A stretch of DNA of 45,699 nucleotides from Bacteroidales bacterium (GCA_017529425.1 JAFXNQ010000008.1:1-45699), one strand, 5' to 3'. Counted from the first letter of the stretch, positions 37,652 to 45,276 are shown. The notes: generated from the sequence alone by a model not told the origin. Program-made: numbers and translations.

Positions 37652-38047
37652 TTAATAAACATAGCAGAGAACTTCACCGCCCACGTTCATATCCTTAGCC
37701 TCCTTGTCGGTGACAACACCCTTGGAGGTGGAGATGATGGCGATACCCATTCCGTTAAGTACCCTCGGCATATCGTCAGCGCCGGTGTAGCGGCGAAGAC
37801 CGGGACGGCTTACGCGTACAATCTTCTTGATAGCGGCCTTCTTGGTCTGGGGATGATACTTGAGAGCGATCTTGATGGTGTTTGAAGGGGTGCCTTCAAC
37901 AACCTTGTACGCGAGAACGTAACCTTTCTCGTGTAATACGCGAACGATCTCGCATTTGAGCTTAGAAGAGGGGATCTCCACAGTCTTGTGGCCCGCTGCG
38001 TAAGCGTTGCGAATTCTCGTCAGCAAATCTGCAATTGGATCAGTCAT
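37652..38047 (-). CDS. rpsH: Ribosomal protein S8
   Basis: A 131-residue 16S-binding protein, starting MTDPIADLLTRIRNAYAAGH and ending GGEVLCYVY with the conserved ISTSKGVVTDKEA block. In several bacteria S8 represses the spc operon by binding its leader. Upstream lies a 93-bp gap to rpsN, much wider than other gaps here, with a CGGGCGCCCG palindrome near 38094. Confidence 0.98.
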   Translation of the reverse strand: MTDPIADLLTRIRNAYAAGHKTVEIPSSKLKCEIVRVLHEKGYVLAYKVVEGTPSNTIKIALKYHPQTKKAAIKKIVRVSRPGLRRYTGADDMPRVLNGMGIAIISTSKGVVTDKEAKDMNVGGEVLCYVY

Positions 38048-38140
38048 GTCTTTTCTTTTTTTCTTAACCGCGACGCCCTATTATTATATATTGGCGGGCG
38101 CCCGATATCCTAATTGTTAATTATATTGAATTCTATCTGT

Positions 38141-38410
38141 TTACCAACTTGCTTTCTTCACTCCCGGGATGAGGCCTTTGGAAGCCATCTCGCGGAACTG
38201 AATACGGCTGATACCAAACTGGCGCATATATCCTTTCGGACGGCCGGTAAGAGAACAACGGTTATGCATGCGGCAAGCGCAGGAGTTCTTCGGCAGTTTG
38301 TCGAGAGCAGCCCAGTCACCGGCAGCCTTGAGAGCTGCACGTTTCTCTGCATATTTGGCAACTAATTTCGCGCGCTTTACCTCGCGGGCTTTCATTGATT
38401 CTTTTGCCAT
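38141..38410 (-). CDS. rpsN: Ribosomal protein S14
   Basis: An 89-residue protein of the long, zinc-independent S14 type ([40 protein letters not shown]). It is 6 bp after rplE and followed by the wide gap to rpsH. Confidence 0.98.
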   Translation of the reverse strand: MAKESMKAREVKRAKLVAKYAEKRAALKAAGDWAALDKLPKNSCACRMHNRCSLTGRPKGYMRQFGISRIQFREMASKGLIPGVKKASW

Positions 38411-38416
38411 ACTCTG

Positions 38417-39046
38417 TTATTTCTTGATGTTTTTAAACGGTAATCCAAATTCTTTGAGGAGAGCGTAAGCCTCTTCGTCGGTGTTGGCGGTGGTAACGAA
38501 AGTGATTTCGAGACCCATTACCTTGACAATCTTGTCGATGTCAATCTCCGGGAAGATGATCTGCTCCTTGACGCCGAGGGTATAGTTGCCACGTCCGTCA
38601 AAATTCTCTGCGATACCCTTGAAGTCACGGATACGGGGCAGGGAAACAGCGATGAGCCTCTCGAGGAACTCGTACATCTTGTCGCCACGGAGGGTAACCT
38701 TGGCGCCGATGGGCATTCCACGACGGAGCTTGAAGTTGGAGATATCTTTACGGGATACAGTCTGAACTGCCTTCTGACCAGTAATCGTGGTGAGCTCCTG
38801 CTGAGCGACCTCAACCAGCTTGCGGTCCTGGGTAGCCTGGCCGACACCCTCGTTGAGAGTGATCTTGACAAGCTTGGGGACCTGCATTACGGTAGTGTAA
38901 GAGAATTGCTTCATCAGATTAGCAACAATCTCTTCGCGATATTTCTTCTGCATGGAAGGGACGTAACCCTTTGCTTTGGGAGTCTCTGCTGCAGGTTTAG
39001 CGGCTTTCTTGGGTGCAGTCTTTGCTGCCTTTGCTTCAGTTGCCAT
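38417..39046 (-). CDS. rplE: Ribosomal protein L5 with N-terminal Ala/Lys extension
   Basis: A 209-residue 5S rRNA-binding protein. The canonical L5 sequence begins around residue 31 ([20 protein letters not shown]). Before it comes an extension of about 28 residues rich in Ala, Lys and Pro ([20 protein letters not shown]), longer than most L5 proteins. The rest is standard ([19 protein letters not shown]). Its ATG overlaps the rplX stop by one base (TAATG). Confidence 0.97.
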   Translation of the reverse strand: MATEAKAAKTAPKKAAKPAAETPKAKGYVPSMQKKYREEIVANLMKQFSYTTVMQVPKLVKITLNEGVGQATQDRKLVEVAQQELTTITGQKAVQTVSRKDISNFKLRRGMPIGAKVTLRGDKMYEFLERLIAVSLPRIRDFKGIAENFDGRGNYTLGVKEQIIFPEIDIDKIVKVMGLEITFVTTANTDEEAYALLKEFGLPFKNIKK

Positions 39047-39366
39047 TATTTAATCTCCTCTCCTGATTTTTTAGCATAGCGTACAAGTTTGCCGTCCTTG
39101 CCAGCGCGGCGACCGATTCTTGTGGGACCGCCCTTGACGGGATCAACAACCTGAAGATTGGAAATATGTATGCCAGCTTCCTGTTTAATAATACCACCCT
39201 GAGGGTGCTGTGCATTGGGTTTGGTGTGTTTGCTTACCATATTGATACCTTCCACGATCGCACGGTCCTTATCTTTGAGAACCTCGAGCACCTGACCGGT
39301 TTTGCCCTTGTCGTTGCCGGCGTTTACGTAAACCGTATCACCTTTTTTAATATGTAACTTTTTCAT
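39046..39366 (-). CDS. rplX: Ribosomal protein L24
   Basis: A 106-residue KOW-domain protein that initiates 50S assembly. It reads [40 protein letters not shown] and [20 protein letters not shown]. It is 12 bp after rplN and overlaps rplE by one base. Confidence 0.98.
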   Translation of the reverse strand: MKKLHIKKGDTVYVNAGNDKGKTGQVLEVLKDKDRAIVEGINMVSKHTKPNAQHPQGGIIKQEAGIHISNLQVVDPVKGGPTRIGRRAGKDGKLVRYAKKSGEEIK

Positions 39367-39378
39367 AATCGCGCCTAA

Positions 39379-39744
39379 TTAGATTACCTCGGGGGCAAGT
39401 GAAACGATTTTCATATAATTCTCACGCAACTCACGGGCAACGGGGCCGAAGATACGGGTACCTACAACCTCACCTGCTTTTGTGAGCAGTACACAAGCAT
39501 TGTCGTCGAAACGGATATAAGAACCGTCGGGACGGCGGATTTCCTTCTTTGTACGGACTACGACTGCGTTGGAAACGGTACCCTTCTTGGTGTTACCGCC
39601 GGGGATAGCGCTCTTTACAGCCACAACAATCTTGTCGCCGACAGTTGCATAACGATGGCGTGTACCACCAAGCACGCGGATGCAGAGAACCTCTTTTGCA
39701 CCGCTGTTGTCAGCCACTAATAAACGTGTTTCCTGTTGTATCAT
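39379..39744 (-). CDS. rplN: Ribosomal protein L14
   Basis: A 121-residue protein, one of the most conserved in the 50S subunit. It reads [20 protein letters not shown] and ends [12 protein letters not shown]-like ([17 protein letters not shown]). It is 2 bp after rpsQ. Confidence 0.99.
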   Translation of the reverse strand: MIQQETRLLVADNSGAKEVLCIRVLGGTRHRYATVGDKIVVAVKSAIPGGNTKKGTVSNAVVVRTKKEIRRPDGSYIRFDDNACVLLTKAGEVVGTRIFGPVARELRENYMKIVSLAPEVI

Positions 39745-39746
39745 GA

Positions 39747-40001
39747 TTACTTAACTTTTTCTACGATTTCTACTAATCTCCAGCGTTTGGTCTTGCTGAG
39801 GGGACGGGTCTCCATAATGCGGACCTTATCGCCTTCGCTGCACTCGTTCTTGTCGTCCTGTGCGACGAACTTGGTGGTTTTATTTACGAACTTGCCGTAA
39901 ATGGGATGTTTCTCTTTGGTCTTGACAGCAACGACAATAGACTTGTCCATTTTGTTGCTTACCACGATCCCGACTCTTTCTTTACGAAGATTTCTTTCCA
40001 T
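39747..40001 (-). CDS. rpsQ: Ribosomal protein S17
   Basis: An 84-residue OB-fold protein ([58 protein letters not shown]). It is 12 bp after rpmC. Confidence 0.98.
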   Translation of the reverse strand: MERNLRKERVGIVVSNKMDKSIVVAVKTKEKHPIYGKFVNKTTKFVAQDDKNECSEGDKVRIMETRPLSKTKRWRLVEIVEKVK

Positions 40002-40013
40002 AAGTCAAATCTA

Positions 40014-40214
40014 TTATTTGTTTTCTGCCTTCTTTCTCTCTTCGAGAATAGTAATCATACGAGCAATGTCGCGGCGTGACTTAGCGATAACCGAAGTGTT
40101 GTCCAGAGGAGAGATCACGTGATTCATCTTTGTTACAGAAAGGTTGTGCTTTTCAGCCTCGATCCTTTCTTCGAGATCCTTGATGGACATCTCGCGAATT
40201 TCTTTAGCTTTCAT
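40014..40214 (-). CDS. rpmC: Ribosomal protein L29
   Basis: A 66-residue helical hairpin at the peptide exit (MKAKEIREMSIKDLEERIEA; then SRRDIARMITILEERKK). It is 11 bp after rplP. Confidence 0.97.
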   Translation of the reverse strand: MKAKEIREMSIKDLEERIEAEKHNLSVTKMNHVISPLDNTSVIAKSRRDIARMITILEERKKAENK

Positions 40215-40225
40215 TTCTATTCTCT

Positions 40226-40654
40226 TTAATTCATTGATTCAACATAATCCCTTCTTACAATGAACTTGCAAGAAACAGGAAGTTTCTGAGCGCCGAGCTC
40301 CAGAGCCTCTTTTGCGATCTGTGCAGGAACACCTTCTGCCTCGAAGATGATGCGACCGGGAGTGATGGGGGCAACGAAGCCTTCAGGGTTACCTTTACCT
40401 TTACCCATACGTACCTCAGCGGGCTTCTTGGTGTAAGGCTTGTCGGGGAACACGCGGATCCACAGATTACCCTCACGTTTCATATGACGGGCTATTGCCT
40501 GACGGGCAGCCTCGATCTGTTGACCGGTGAGCCAGCAGCTTTCCATTGTCTTGAGACCAAATGAACCGAAAGCGAGTTGGTTGCCCCTGCCCGCGTTACC
40601 TTTCATACGGCCTTTCTGCTGCCTTCTAAATTTGGTTTTCTTAGGTTGTAACAT
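40226..40654 (-). CDS. rplP: Ribosomal protein L16, first gene of the truncated cluster
   Basis: A 142-residue protein. It reads [40 protein letters not shown] and [20 protein letters not shown], matching L16 throughout. Normally rpsC and the rest of the S10 cluster lie immediately upstream. Here the upstream DNA is a short leader, a strong promoter and then repeat sequence. The gene is therefore the operon's first member in this genome segment. Confidence 0.98.
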   Translation of the reverse strand: MLQPKKTKFRRQQKGRMKGNAGRGNQLAFGSFGLKTMESCWLTGQQIEAARQAIARHMKREGNLWIRVFPDKPYTKKPAEVRMGKGKGNPEGFVAPITPGRIIFEAEGVPAQIAKEALELGAQKLPVSCKFIVRRDYVESMN

Positions 40655-40730
40655 TGTCTTGTTATTTAAATAATTGCTAATTATCTGTATATCAGCCCCT
40701 TAATAACGCTGGTGGCGGAATTAGGGACTG

Positions 40731-40761
40731 CAAAGGTATACAAATTCTCCAAACCGGCAAA
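40731..40761 (-). promoter_or_regulatory. Bacteroidota sigma-ABfr-type promoter for the rplP-rplQ operon
   Basis: On the minus strand TTTG (complement at 40758-40761) is separated by exactly 19 bp from TACCTTTG (complement at 40731-40738). This matches the Bacteroidota consensus TTTG-N19-21-TAnnTTTG. Transcription should start near 40725, leaving a leader of about 70 nt before the rplP ATG at 40654. Confidence 0.88.
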
Positions 40762-40974
40762 CTTTTTTACAATATTTTTGAAGATTTTCGACCAAATTTT
40801 TTAACACTGATTACGCTTAATTTCAGTTCGTTACAAACCTGCATCCGCTCGCCGTTTTGTCAGTTTGCGACAAAATGCGCACGACAAAAAGAGGGTATTG
40901 AATTGGGGAGACAAAATTGACATTTACCTGCCACGGGGAGGGGCGACAGGGACGGCTATGAGGCGTGGCACTGT

Positions 40975-41302
40975 GGTCAGTCGGGACAATTTGCCCCGAC
41001 CGGCCACTGATATCGAGGGAAGACCACATTCATCGACACACTAACGTGGCCGGTGATTGTCGTGGCGGGGCGCTTCGCGGTTGTCGACGGAAAGGTTGAG
41101 GCGGTGTGTGAGCGGTTATCCCTCGGCGGAGCCACCGTCAACATGTCGCGAGTGATGCCGGCTGCTGTTGTTCTTGGCGTGTCGTGGCGGGGATCTTCGC
41201 GTTGCCGCCGGCAAGGTTGGGGCGGTGTGTGAGCGGTTATCCTCGGCGGAGCGAAGAGGGCCTGCGGTAGAGCCCCCCGCAGCTCCGACGGGAGATAACC
41301 GC
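40975..41302. repeat. Long GC-rich direct repeat, copy A
   Basis: Begins GGTCAGTCGGGACAATTTGC and runs about 328 bp to ATAACCGC. It matches copy B at 41401-41716 throughout, with many substitutions and small indels. It contains one complete palindromic element at 41233-41302 and a half-copy from about 41112. No convincing gene is visible anywhere in 40800-42440; open frames there fall inside the repeats. Confidence 0.85.
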
Positions 41303-41400
41303 TTACCTCCCAGGCAGCCCTTTTCACGAGCAAACCTCTCTCCTGACAATCACCTGCCACAATAATGACTGGCTGAGACCACTCAAAAGCATGGCGCCGC

Positions 41401-41716
41401 GGTCAGTCGGGACAATTTGCCCCGACCGGCCACAGGAATCTGGGAAAGATCACACCCATCGACACACTATCGTGGCCGGTGAATGTCATGGCGAAGCGTC
41501 AAGATTGAGAGCTGCGGCAGTATGCAGGCAGTTATCCCCGGCGGAGCCGCCGTCAACATGTAGCGAGTGATGCCGGCTGCTATTGTTCTTGGCGTGCTGG
41601 GGCGGGGCGGTCGTGGTTGTCGCCGGCAAGGGTGAGGCGGTATACGGGCGGTTATCCTCGACGGAGCGAGGAGGGCCTCCGGTAGAGCCCCCGCAGCGCC
41701 GACGGGAGATAACCGC
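41401..41716. repeat. Long GC-rich direct repeat, copy B
   Basis: Begins GGTCAGTCGGGACAATTTGC, identical to copy A for its first 35 bp, and ends with the palindromic element at 41648-41716. A further 60 bp after it (CTCTCCGTAAC to CACGGGCAGAAGC) are shared with the sequence that follows the third palindrome at 42126-42195, but not with copy A. Confidence 0.85.
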
Positions 41717-41986
41717 CGCCCTCTCCGTAACACGTCCATTAGCAGCCGTATCTTTCACTGAGACGCACGGGCAGAAGCCTTAAGCTTGCAAAGGGTGCTT
41801 CGCTCTGTCGCCAGCAGTCCGGCCAAAGCGCCCCTACGTTTTGGCAGGGGCTCCACGAAACTTTGGCGGGAGCGCAACCTTTTTCTTTCCTAATGTCTTA
41901 GGCGCCTCCACTGCCGCGGGGACGGGTGTGACCGCCGCGTATTTCCTGGCGCTTTGGCAGGACAGGGCAAACATCTCCCTACTGCT

Positions 41987-42102
41987 GGCCACAAGATGAA
42001 TCTGGGTGCTGTCTCGTTCATCATGTGTCCATTAATCCCGACAAAAGCGGAAAAGCGAAACCTCTCGATGAACCAGAAGGCCCCGCCATTCATCTTGTGG
42101 CC
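41987..42102. repeat. 15-bp perfect inverted repeat pair
   Basis: GGCCACAAGATGAAT at 41987-42001 faces its exact complement ATTCATCTTGTGGCC at 42088-42102, enclosing 86 bp. No transposase or gene is visible inside. It may be the ends of a small non-autonomous element or a large hairpin. Confidence 0.7.
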
Positions 42103-42267
42103 CAGAAACCGGAGAGAGCAGTGAGGCGGTTATTCTCGGCGGGGCGAGGAGGGCCTTCGGTAGTGCCCCCCGCAGCGCCGACGGGAGATAACCGCCTCCC
42201 TCTCCGTAACGTCCATTAACAGCTGGCAGCCGTAATCTTTCACTGAGCCGCACGGGCAGAAGCTTCC

Positions 42268-42445
42268 GCTTGCAAATGGTTTGTTGCTAACTCTGCGTTC
42301 GGCTCCCCTCCATTCAAAAACGCCTATGCTCGGGGACTCGCTTCGCTCAGACATCCCTCGCATGGCCGGCGTTTTTTTCGATACGGGCCGCTTCGCTTTC
42401 GCTCAGCAACGCCTCACTCCGAAAATCGCACAAACCATTTCAAGC
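42268..42445. repeat. Element of about 178 bp with imperfect terminal inverted repeats
   Basis: GCTTGCAAATGGTTTG at 42268-42283 matches the complement of CAAACCATTTCAAGC at 42431-42445 apart from one extra C. The right arm overlaps the last base of the reverse transcriptase gene. The terminator-like hairpin listed next lies inside. Confidence 0.55.
42316..42376. terminator. Likely bidirectional terminator downstream of the DGR
   Basis: AAAAACGCC at 42316-42324 pairs perfectly with GGCGTTTTT at 42368-42376, with inner ATGC/GCAT pairing. On the plus strand it is followed by two more Ts, and on the minus strand the stem ends in five Us. It lies about 70 bp after the reverse transcriptase stop and would end the DGR transcript. 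Confidence 0.65.
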
Positions 42446-43914
42446 TACGGCCTTTTCTGCCCGGCAAATGAGTCTCCGCACTGATTCGAGGAATACCTTG
42501 GCCGATATATTAACGTGTGTCTGGTGTAGTAGCCTGTGCTCAGTGTCGGGCGGAGGGGGCCGGCAAGCCAGCGGCGGCGGATGTTGTAGGAGCGGTAGTG
42601 GGATGTGATGCCGAGGAAGGAGTTGATGGACTGCTCCGGATGCGCCGGGGGATAATGACTCCACGATGCCATCTTACCCTCCATTCGCCTCAGGCAGCGG
42701 CTGCCGACGTACCGGCGGAACGGCTTAAGGTAAGCCCCCAGGAATTCTACGCCACGGTAGGCGGAGAAGATCGCTATCTTGTTACGGCTCAGCGACAGGC
42801 CGAGGCGGCTCTGCAGAAAGGCGTCCGCCATGGGGATGATTCTCCTGAGTTCCTTTGGCGAGCTGCCTACGACATACGCATCGTCTACGTATCGGCCATA
42901 CCGGCATCCTCTCGCAAGGTTACCAGATGAGTCGCCGACTACGTAACGGCCATAGCGGGCTCCGTTCGCAAATTCCTCCTGTAAGTCACCTATAACACAA
43001 GTGTCACCCACATTACGGCCTCCTTGCATATTCTCCTCCGATGAGCCATCTACGGCATATGTGTCATCTCCAAAATATCCATTCCGGCAGCCTCGCACAA
43101 GTTCCCCAGATGATTCTCCTGCTACGTTCGCCTCAGCTACATACCTTCCCTCTCCCACAAGGGACACCATATACTTGTCAAAGACATCCATATACACGTT
43201 GCTGAACAGCTGCGATGTAAGGTTGCCGATGGGGAGTCCGCAGCCCGGAGGGGAATGGAACAGGCTCTTGCTATCCGGCAGACCCTCCCAATCGGCTATC
43301 GAGCCGCGCCGGTGGCAGTTCTTCGTGGGATCGTCTTGTATGATGACCTCCATCAGGTACTTTACGAGGGGGTAGTCTATCTGCGCGCGGAACGGCTCAA
43401 TTGCCTCCAGGCTGAGTTCGAACAACCGCTGCCTGTTTATGTGCATGAAGTATCCCTGGATATCCAGCTTGAGGATATAACAAGGTTGTGAATAATTGCA
43501 GGACTCCCTGCGGATGCTCTCCTCCAATCTGTATATCCCGTCGTGGGTTCCGCGGCCGGGAATGCAGGAATAGCTGTCGCGGATAAAGGTCGGTATCAGC
43601 AGCGGGGCGATATAGTTGTACAGCAGGTGATGCACCACCCTGTCCCTGAACTGCGCGGCGAACACCTCCCTCATCTTGGGGTCGTGAATGATGAAGCAGG
43701 TCGATGGACCGGGATGATACCTCCCTGCGAGAATCGTATCCCGCAGGCGGACCAGTTCCACATCCAGGTCGCGTTCAAACCGGAGCTGGTAGTCGCGGCG
43801 GCGCTTGTGCCGGCGGGCATCCCGGTATGCCCGGTACAGATCCAGCAGCAGTTGCTGAGGCGGCGTTTCAAAGGCAGGAGCAACTGGCTGGAGATGTTTC
43901 ACTATTTCACTCAT
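42445..43914 (-). CDS. DGR reverse transcriptase with expanded catalytic region
   Basis: A 489-residue enzyme that copies the TR RNA into mutagenised cDNA. Motifs are in the right order: RDSYSCIPGRGTHDGI (about 112-127), motif A LKLDIQGYF with Asp151, motif B GLPIGNLTSQLFSNVYM (about 226-242, the DGR-type form), motif C RYVDDAYVV with Asp344 and Asp345, then LGLSLSRNKI and VEFLGAYLKPFRR. Between motif B and motif C, where relatives have about 15-20 residues, there are about 80 extra residues (256-338) made of degenerate copies of the motif C segment. All catalytic residues remain, so activity is plausible. The start is 168 nt downstream of TR. After the thumb it ends with about 80 residues that I do not recognise. 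Confidence 0.95.
   Translation of the reverse strand: MSEIVKHLQPVAPAFETPPQQLLLDLYRAYRDARRHKRRRDYQLRFERDLDVELVRLRDTILAGRYHPGPSTCFIIHDPKMREVFAAQFRDRVVHHLLYNYIAPLLIPTFIRDSYSCIPGRGTHDGIYRLEESIRRESCNYSQPCYILKLDIQGYFMHINRQRLFELSLEAIEPFRAQIDYPLVKYLMEVIIQDDPTKNCHRRGSIADWEGLPDSKSLFHSPPGCGLPIGNLTSQLFSNVYMDVFDKYMVSLVGEGRYVAEANVAGESSGELVRGCRNGYFGDDTYAVDGSSEENMQGGRNVGDTCVIGDLQEEFANGARYGRYVVGDSSGNLARGCRYGRYVDDAYVVGSSPKELRRIIPMADAFLQSRLGLSLSRNKIAIFSAYRGVEFLGAYLKPFRRYVGSRCLRRMEGKMASWSHYPPAHPEQSINSFLGITSHYRSYNIRRRWLAGPLRPTLSTGYYTRHTLIYRPRYSSNQCGDSFAGQKRP
42895..43149 (-). repeat. Degenerate tandem repeat of the YVDD segment inside the reverse transcriptase gene
   Basis: Four inserted units precede the true catalytic unit. 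In protein they start GRYVAEANVAGESSGEL, GYFGDDTYAVDGSSEEN, VGDTCVIGDLQEEF and GRYVVGDSSGNLARGCR; the genuine one is GRYVDDAYVVGSSPKEL. Unit lengths in DNA are 69, 69, 60, 54 and about 60 nt, all multiples of three. Shared DNA words include GGCCGTTACGTAG/GGCCGATACGTAG and GGATGCCGGTATGGCCG/GGCTGCCGGAATGG. Only the second inserted unit keeps a DD pair. Confidence 0.88.
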
Positions 43915-44081
43915 CGAAGGAATGACACATGCTTGTCAAAGACAAGAACTGTCGGCTGGCTGCGTTTAAGAATCTCGTTCATTTCAGAAATGATACATAC
44001 GAGCGGAAGGCAGAATCCCGCTCATTTCTGATGCGACGCATACGTGTCAAAGATGGGAGCGGAGCCCTTCAAGCGTAAATA

Positions 44082-44269
44082 CTGAAACAGCGCGGACTGA
44101 TTGCCCGTTGTAGCGGTTGTTGTTGTTCCTGTTGACTTCATCCGAATTGAAGTTCACGTTCCACGCGTTGTTCGGGTTGTCCGTATTGAGGGAAGAAGAC
44201 CAGTAGTTGCCGTTGGAGGCCGCATTGTTGAGGTTGGTATTGTTCCGGTTGCCAGCGGCGGGCAGGAAT
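44082..44269 (-). other. DGR template repeat (TR)
   Basis: 188 nt, aligned without gaps to the VR at 45282-45469 (constant offset 1200). On the coding strand it reads as an Asn-rich version of the target C-terminus, with many AAC and AAT codons (GNRNNTNLNN at the start, NRNNNNRYNGQSVRAVS at the end). AAC codons are the hallmark of DGR templates because adenine mutagenesis then gives many residues but no stop codons. It lies between avd and the reverse transcriptase gene and would be the core of the structured DGR RNA. Two perfect hairpins (6-bp stems at 44286-44301 and 44300-44317) sit just upstream, towards avd. Confidence 0.97.
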
Positions 44270-44428
44270 CCTCTTACCCCTTATGCCGGCCGCCTGGCCG
44301 GGGGCCTCGCAGCCCCCGCTATCGTTTTCCGAAGGGCGGGACTCCCGATTCTTTGGGAATGAAACCCGCTGACCCCGGACGGGCCGGACTTCATTGAATT
44401 TACTTGCGCGCTCTGCCGCCAGCGCCCA

Positions 44429-44782
44429 TTATGGCGGTGACGGCACTCCGGCGCCTTCCTTGTTCTTTGACAGGCTCCGCTCCCAGTTTGACAGTTGTCT
44501 TATTATATCTTCAGCCATTTCGAGGAAATAAACGTATCGTTTGTCGGGCAGGACTTTGAGGTCACTCAACAGTCGCAGGCTCAGCTCCACGTCCATCATG
44601 GCGAGCCTTGCCTTGCGTACATTCAACTCCCTGTCTTCGCCCTTCCCGGCGAGGGTCACCGACAGCAGCGCTCTCTTTGTTACGAGCCGGATATCCTCCC
44701 CCAGCGAGTAACGGTAATTCCGCCCGAGCCTTGAGGCCATCTCGGTTGCCTCCACCGCTATCCGATACACTGCCCCGTACAC
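44429..44782 (-). CDS. avd: Avd-like DGR accessory protein
   Basis: 117 residues from a GTG at 44782, predicted to be almost entirely helical (EATEMASRLGRNYRYSLGED, LNVRKARLAMMDVELSLRLL, KRYVYFLEMAEDIIRQLSNW), as in the four-helix-bundle Avd family that forms a pentamer and binds the reverse transcriptase and RNA. The frame has no ATG before Met15 of this version. Upstream it stays open to the G7 tract at 44900-44906 and reads YKQLIFNELIDFAPYEEWRK, then SFNSLPVYGAVYRI, so the true product may begin further upstream or by frameshift from the preceding ORF. It is followed by TR. Confidence 0.88.
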   Translation of the reverse strand: MYGAVYRIAVEATEMASRLGRNYRYSLGEDIRLVTKRALLSVTLAGKGEDRELNVRKARLAMMDVELSLRLLSDLKVLPDKRYVYFLEMAEDIIRQLSNWERSLSKNKEGAGVPSPP

Positions 44783-44894
44783 CGGCAGGCTGTTGAAAGA
44801 TGTATCCCTGCCCGATGCACGGGGCTGCGCTACAAACCCTTTTCGCCATTCCTCGTATGGCGCAAAGTCTATTAACTCATTGAATATAAGCTGT

Positions 44895-45149
44895 TTATAC
44901 CCCCCCAGACGTGTTTTCCGCCACCTGGTATCCGGCGGAAAACTTGTCTAACGATGACTGGGGGAACCCGACGCTCAGCAGCGGTCCTTCCAGACCCTTG
45001 AGTTCTCGAGCGCTCACCTTGAACGGATGAACCCTTGTGCACAGGAGCCACGCGCTCTTCTGGTACGCCTTATAGAAGGCACCCTCCGGGTATAGGTAAA
45101 CCCTACCCGGATTGGCGTCTTCCATTGTGCATATTTCAAGTTTAGTCAT
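44895..45149 (-). CDS. MutS-domain-I-like DGR accessory ORF, probably frameshifted
   Basis: 84 residues: MTKLEICTMEDANPGRVYLY, then PEGAFYKAYQKSAWLLCTRV, FKVSARELKG and LSVGFPQSSLDKF. The GxFYKAYxxSA block resembles the N-terminal mismatch-recognition domain of MutS (GDFYELF..DA). Short MutS-like ORFs are known beside DGRs, including in Bacteroidota. The frame ends at TAA 44895, right after a run of seven Gs. A slip of one base enters the avd frame at YKQLIFNELIDFAPYEEW, whose sequence looks like the natural end of this protein family. The 84-residue product is therefore likely incomplete. It starts about 100 bp after the target-gene hairpin. Confidence 0.7.
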   Translation of the reverse strand: MTKLEICTMEDANPGRVYLYPEGAFYKAYQKSAWLLCTRVHPFKVSARELKGLEGPLLSVGFPQSSLDKFSAGYQVAENTSGGV

Positions 45150-45245
45150 CCGAAAATTATTTTGACGGCCTTACGGCCGTTTGGGTCGAGGGGCTGCCGC
45201 CCCAATGACAAGAGTTTTTGATGATGCACGCATGCGCATGCATCT

Positions 45246-45274
45246 GACTCGCTGGGCTTACGCCCTTGCGAGTC
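45246..45274 (-). promoter_or_regulatory. DGR hairpin with GNRA loop after the VR
   Basis: GACTCGC (45246-45252) pairs with GCGAGTC (45268-45274). Inside, GGGC pairs with GCCC around a tetraloop that reads GTAA on the coding strand, a GNRA type. It begins 2 bp after the target stop. Bordetella phage and other DGRs carry a similar hairpin or cruciform shortly after the VR that raises homing efficiency. A second palindrome, GCATGCGCATGC, follows at 45230-45241. Confidence 0.85.
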
Positions 45275-45276
45275 TT

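Larger units (their letters stand above)
41233..42195. repeat. Family of three palindromic elements of about 70 bp
   Basis: Copies lie at 41233-41302, 41648-41716 and 42126-42195. Each starts GCGGTTAT and ends ATAACCGC; the arms continue as imperfect inverted repeats (CCTCGGCGGAGC against GC(G/T)CCGACGGGAG), and the centre reads GAGGGCC(T/C)..GGTAG.GCCCC. Each could fold into a stem of about 20 bp. The pattern recalls REP- or MITE-like intergenic elements. Confidence 0.8.

Noticed and set aside
40680-40740. Possible tRNA in the leader upstream of rplP
   Set aside because: No cloverleaf pairing or T-loop could be found; the region is explained by the promoter and leader.
40975-41716. CRISPR-like array in the repeat region
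   Set aside because: Only two long diverged copies and three palindromes at irregular distances, with no short uniform repeats, no spacers and no cas genes.
41116-41783. Several 65-90 residue open frames in the GC-rich repeats
   Set aside because: They occur on both strands in overlapping frames of the repeat copies, a result of high GC content, and show no domain signal.
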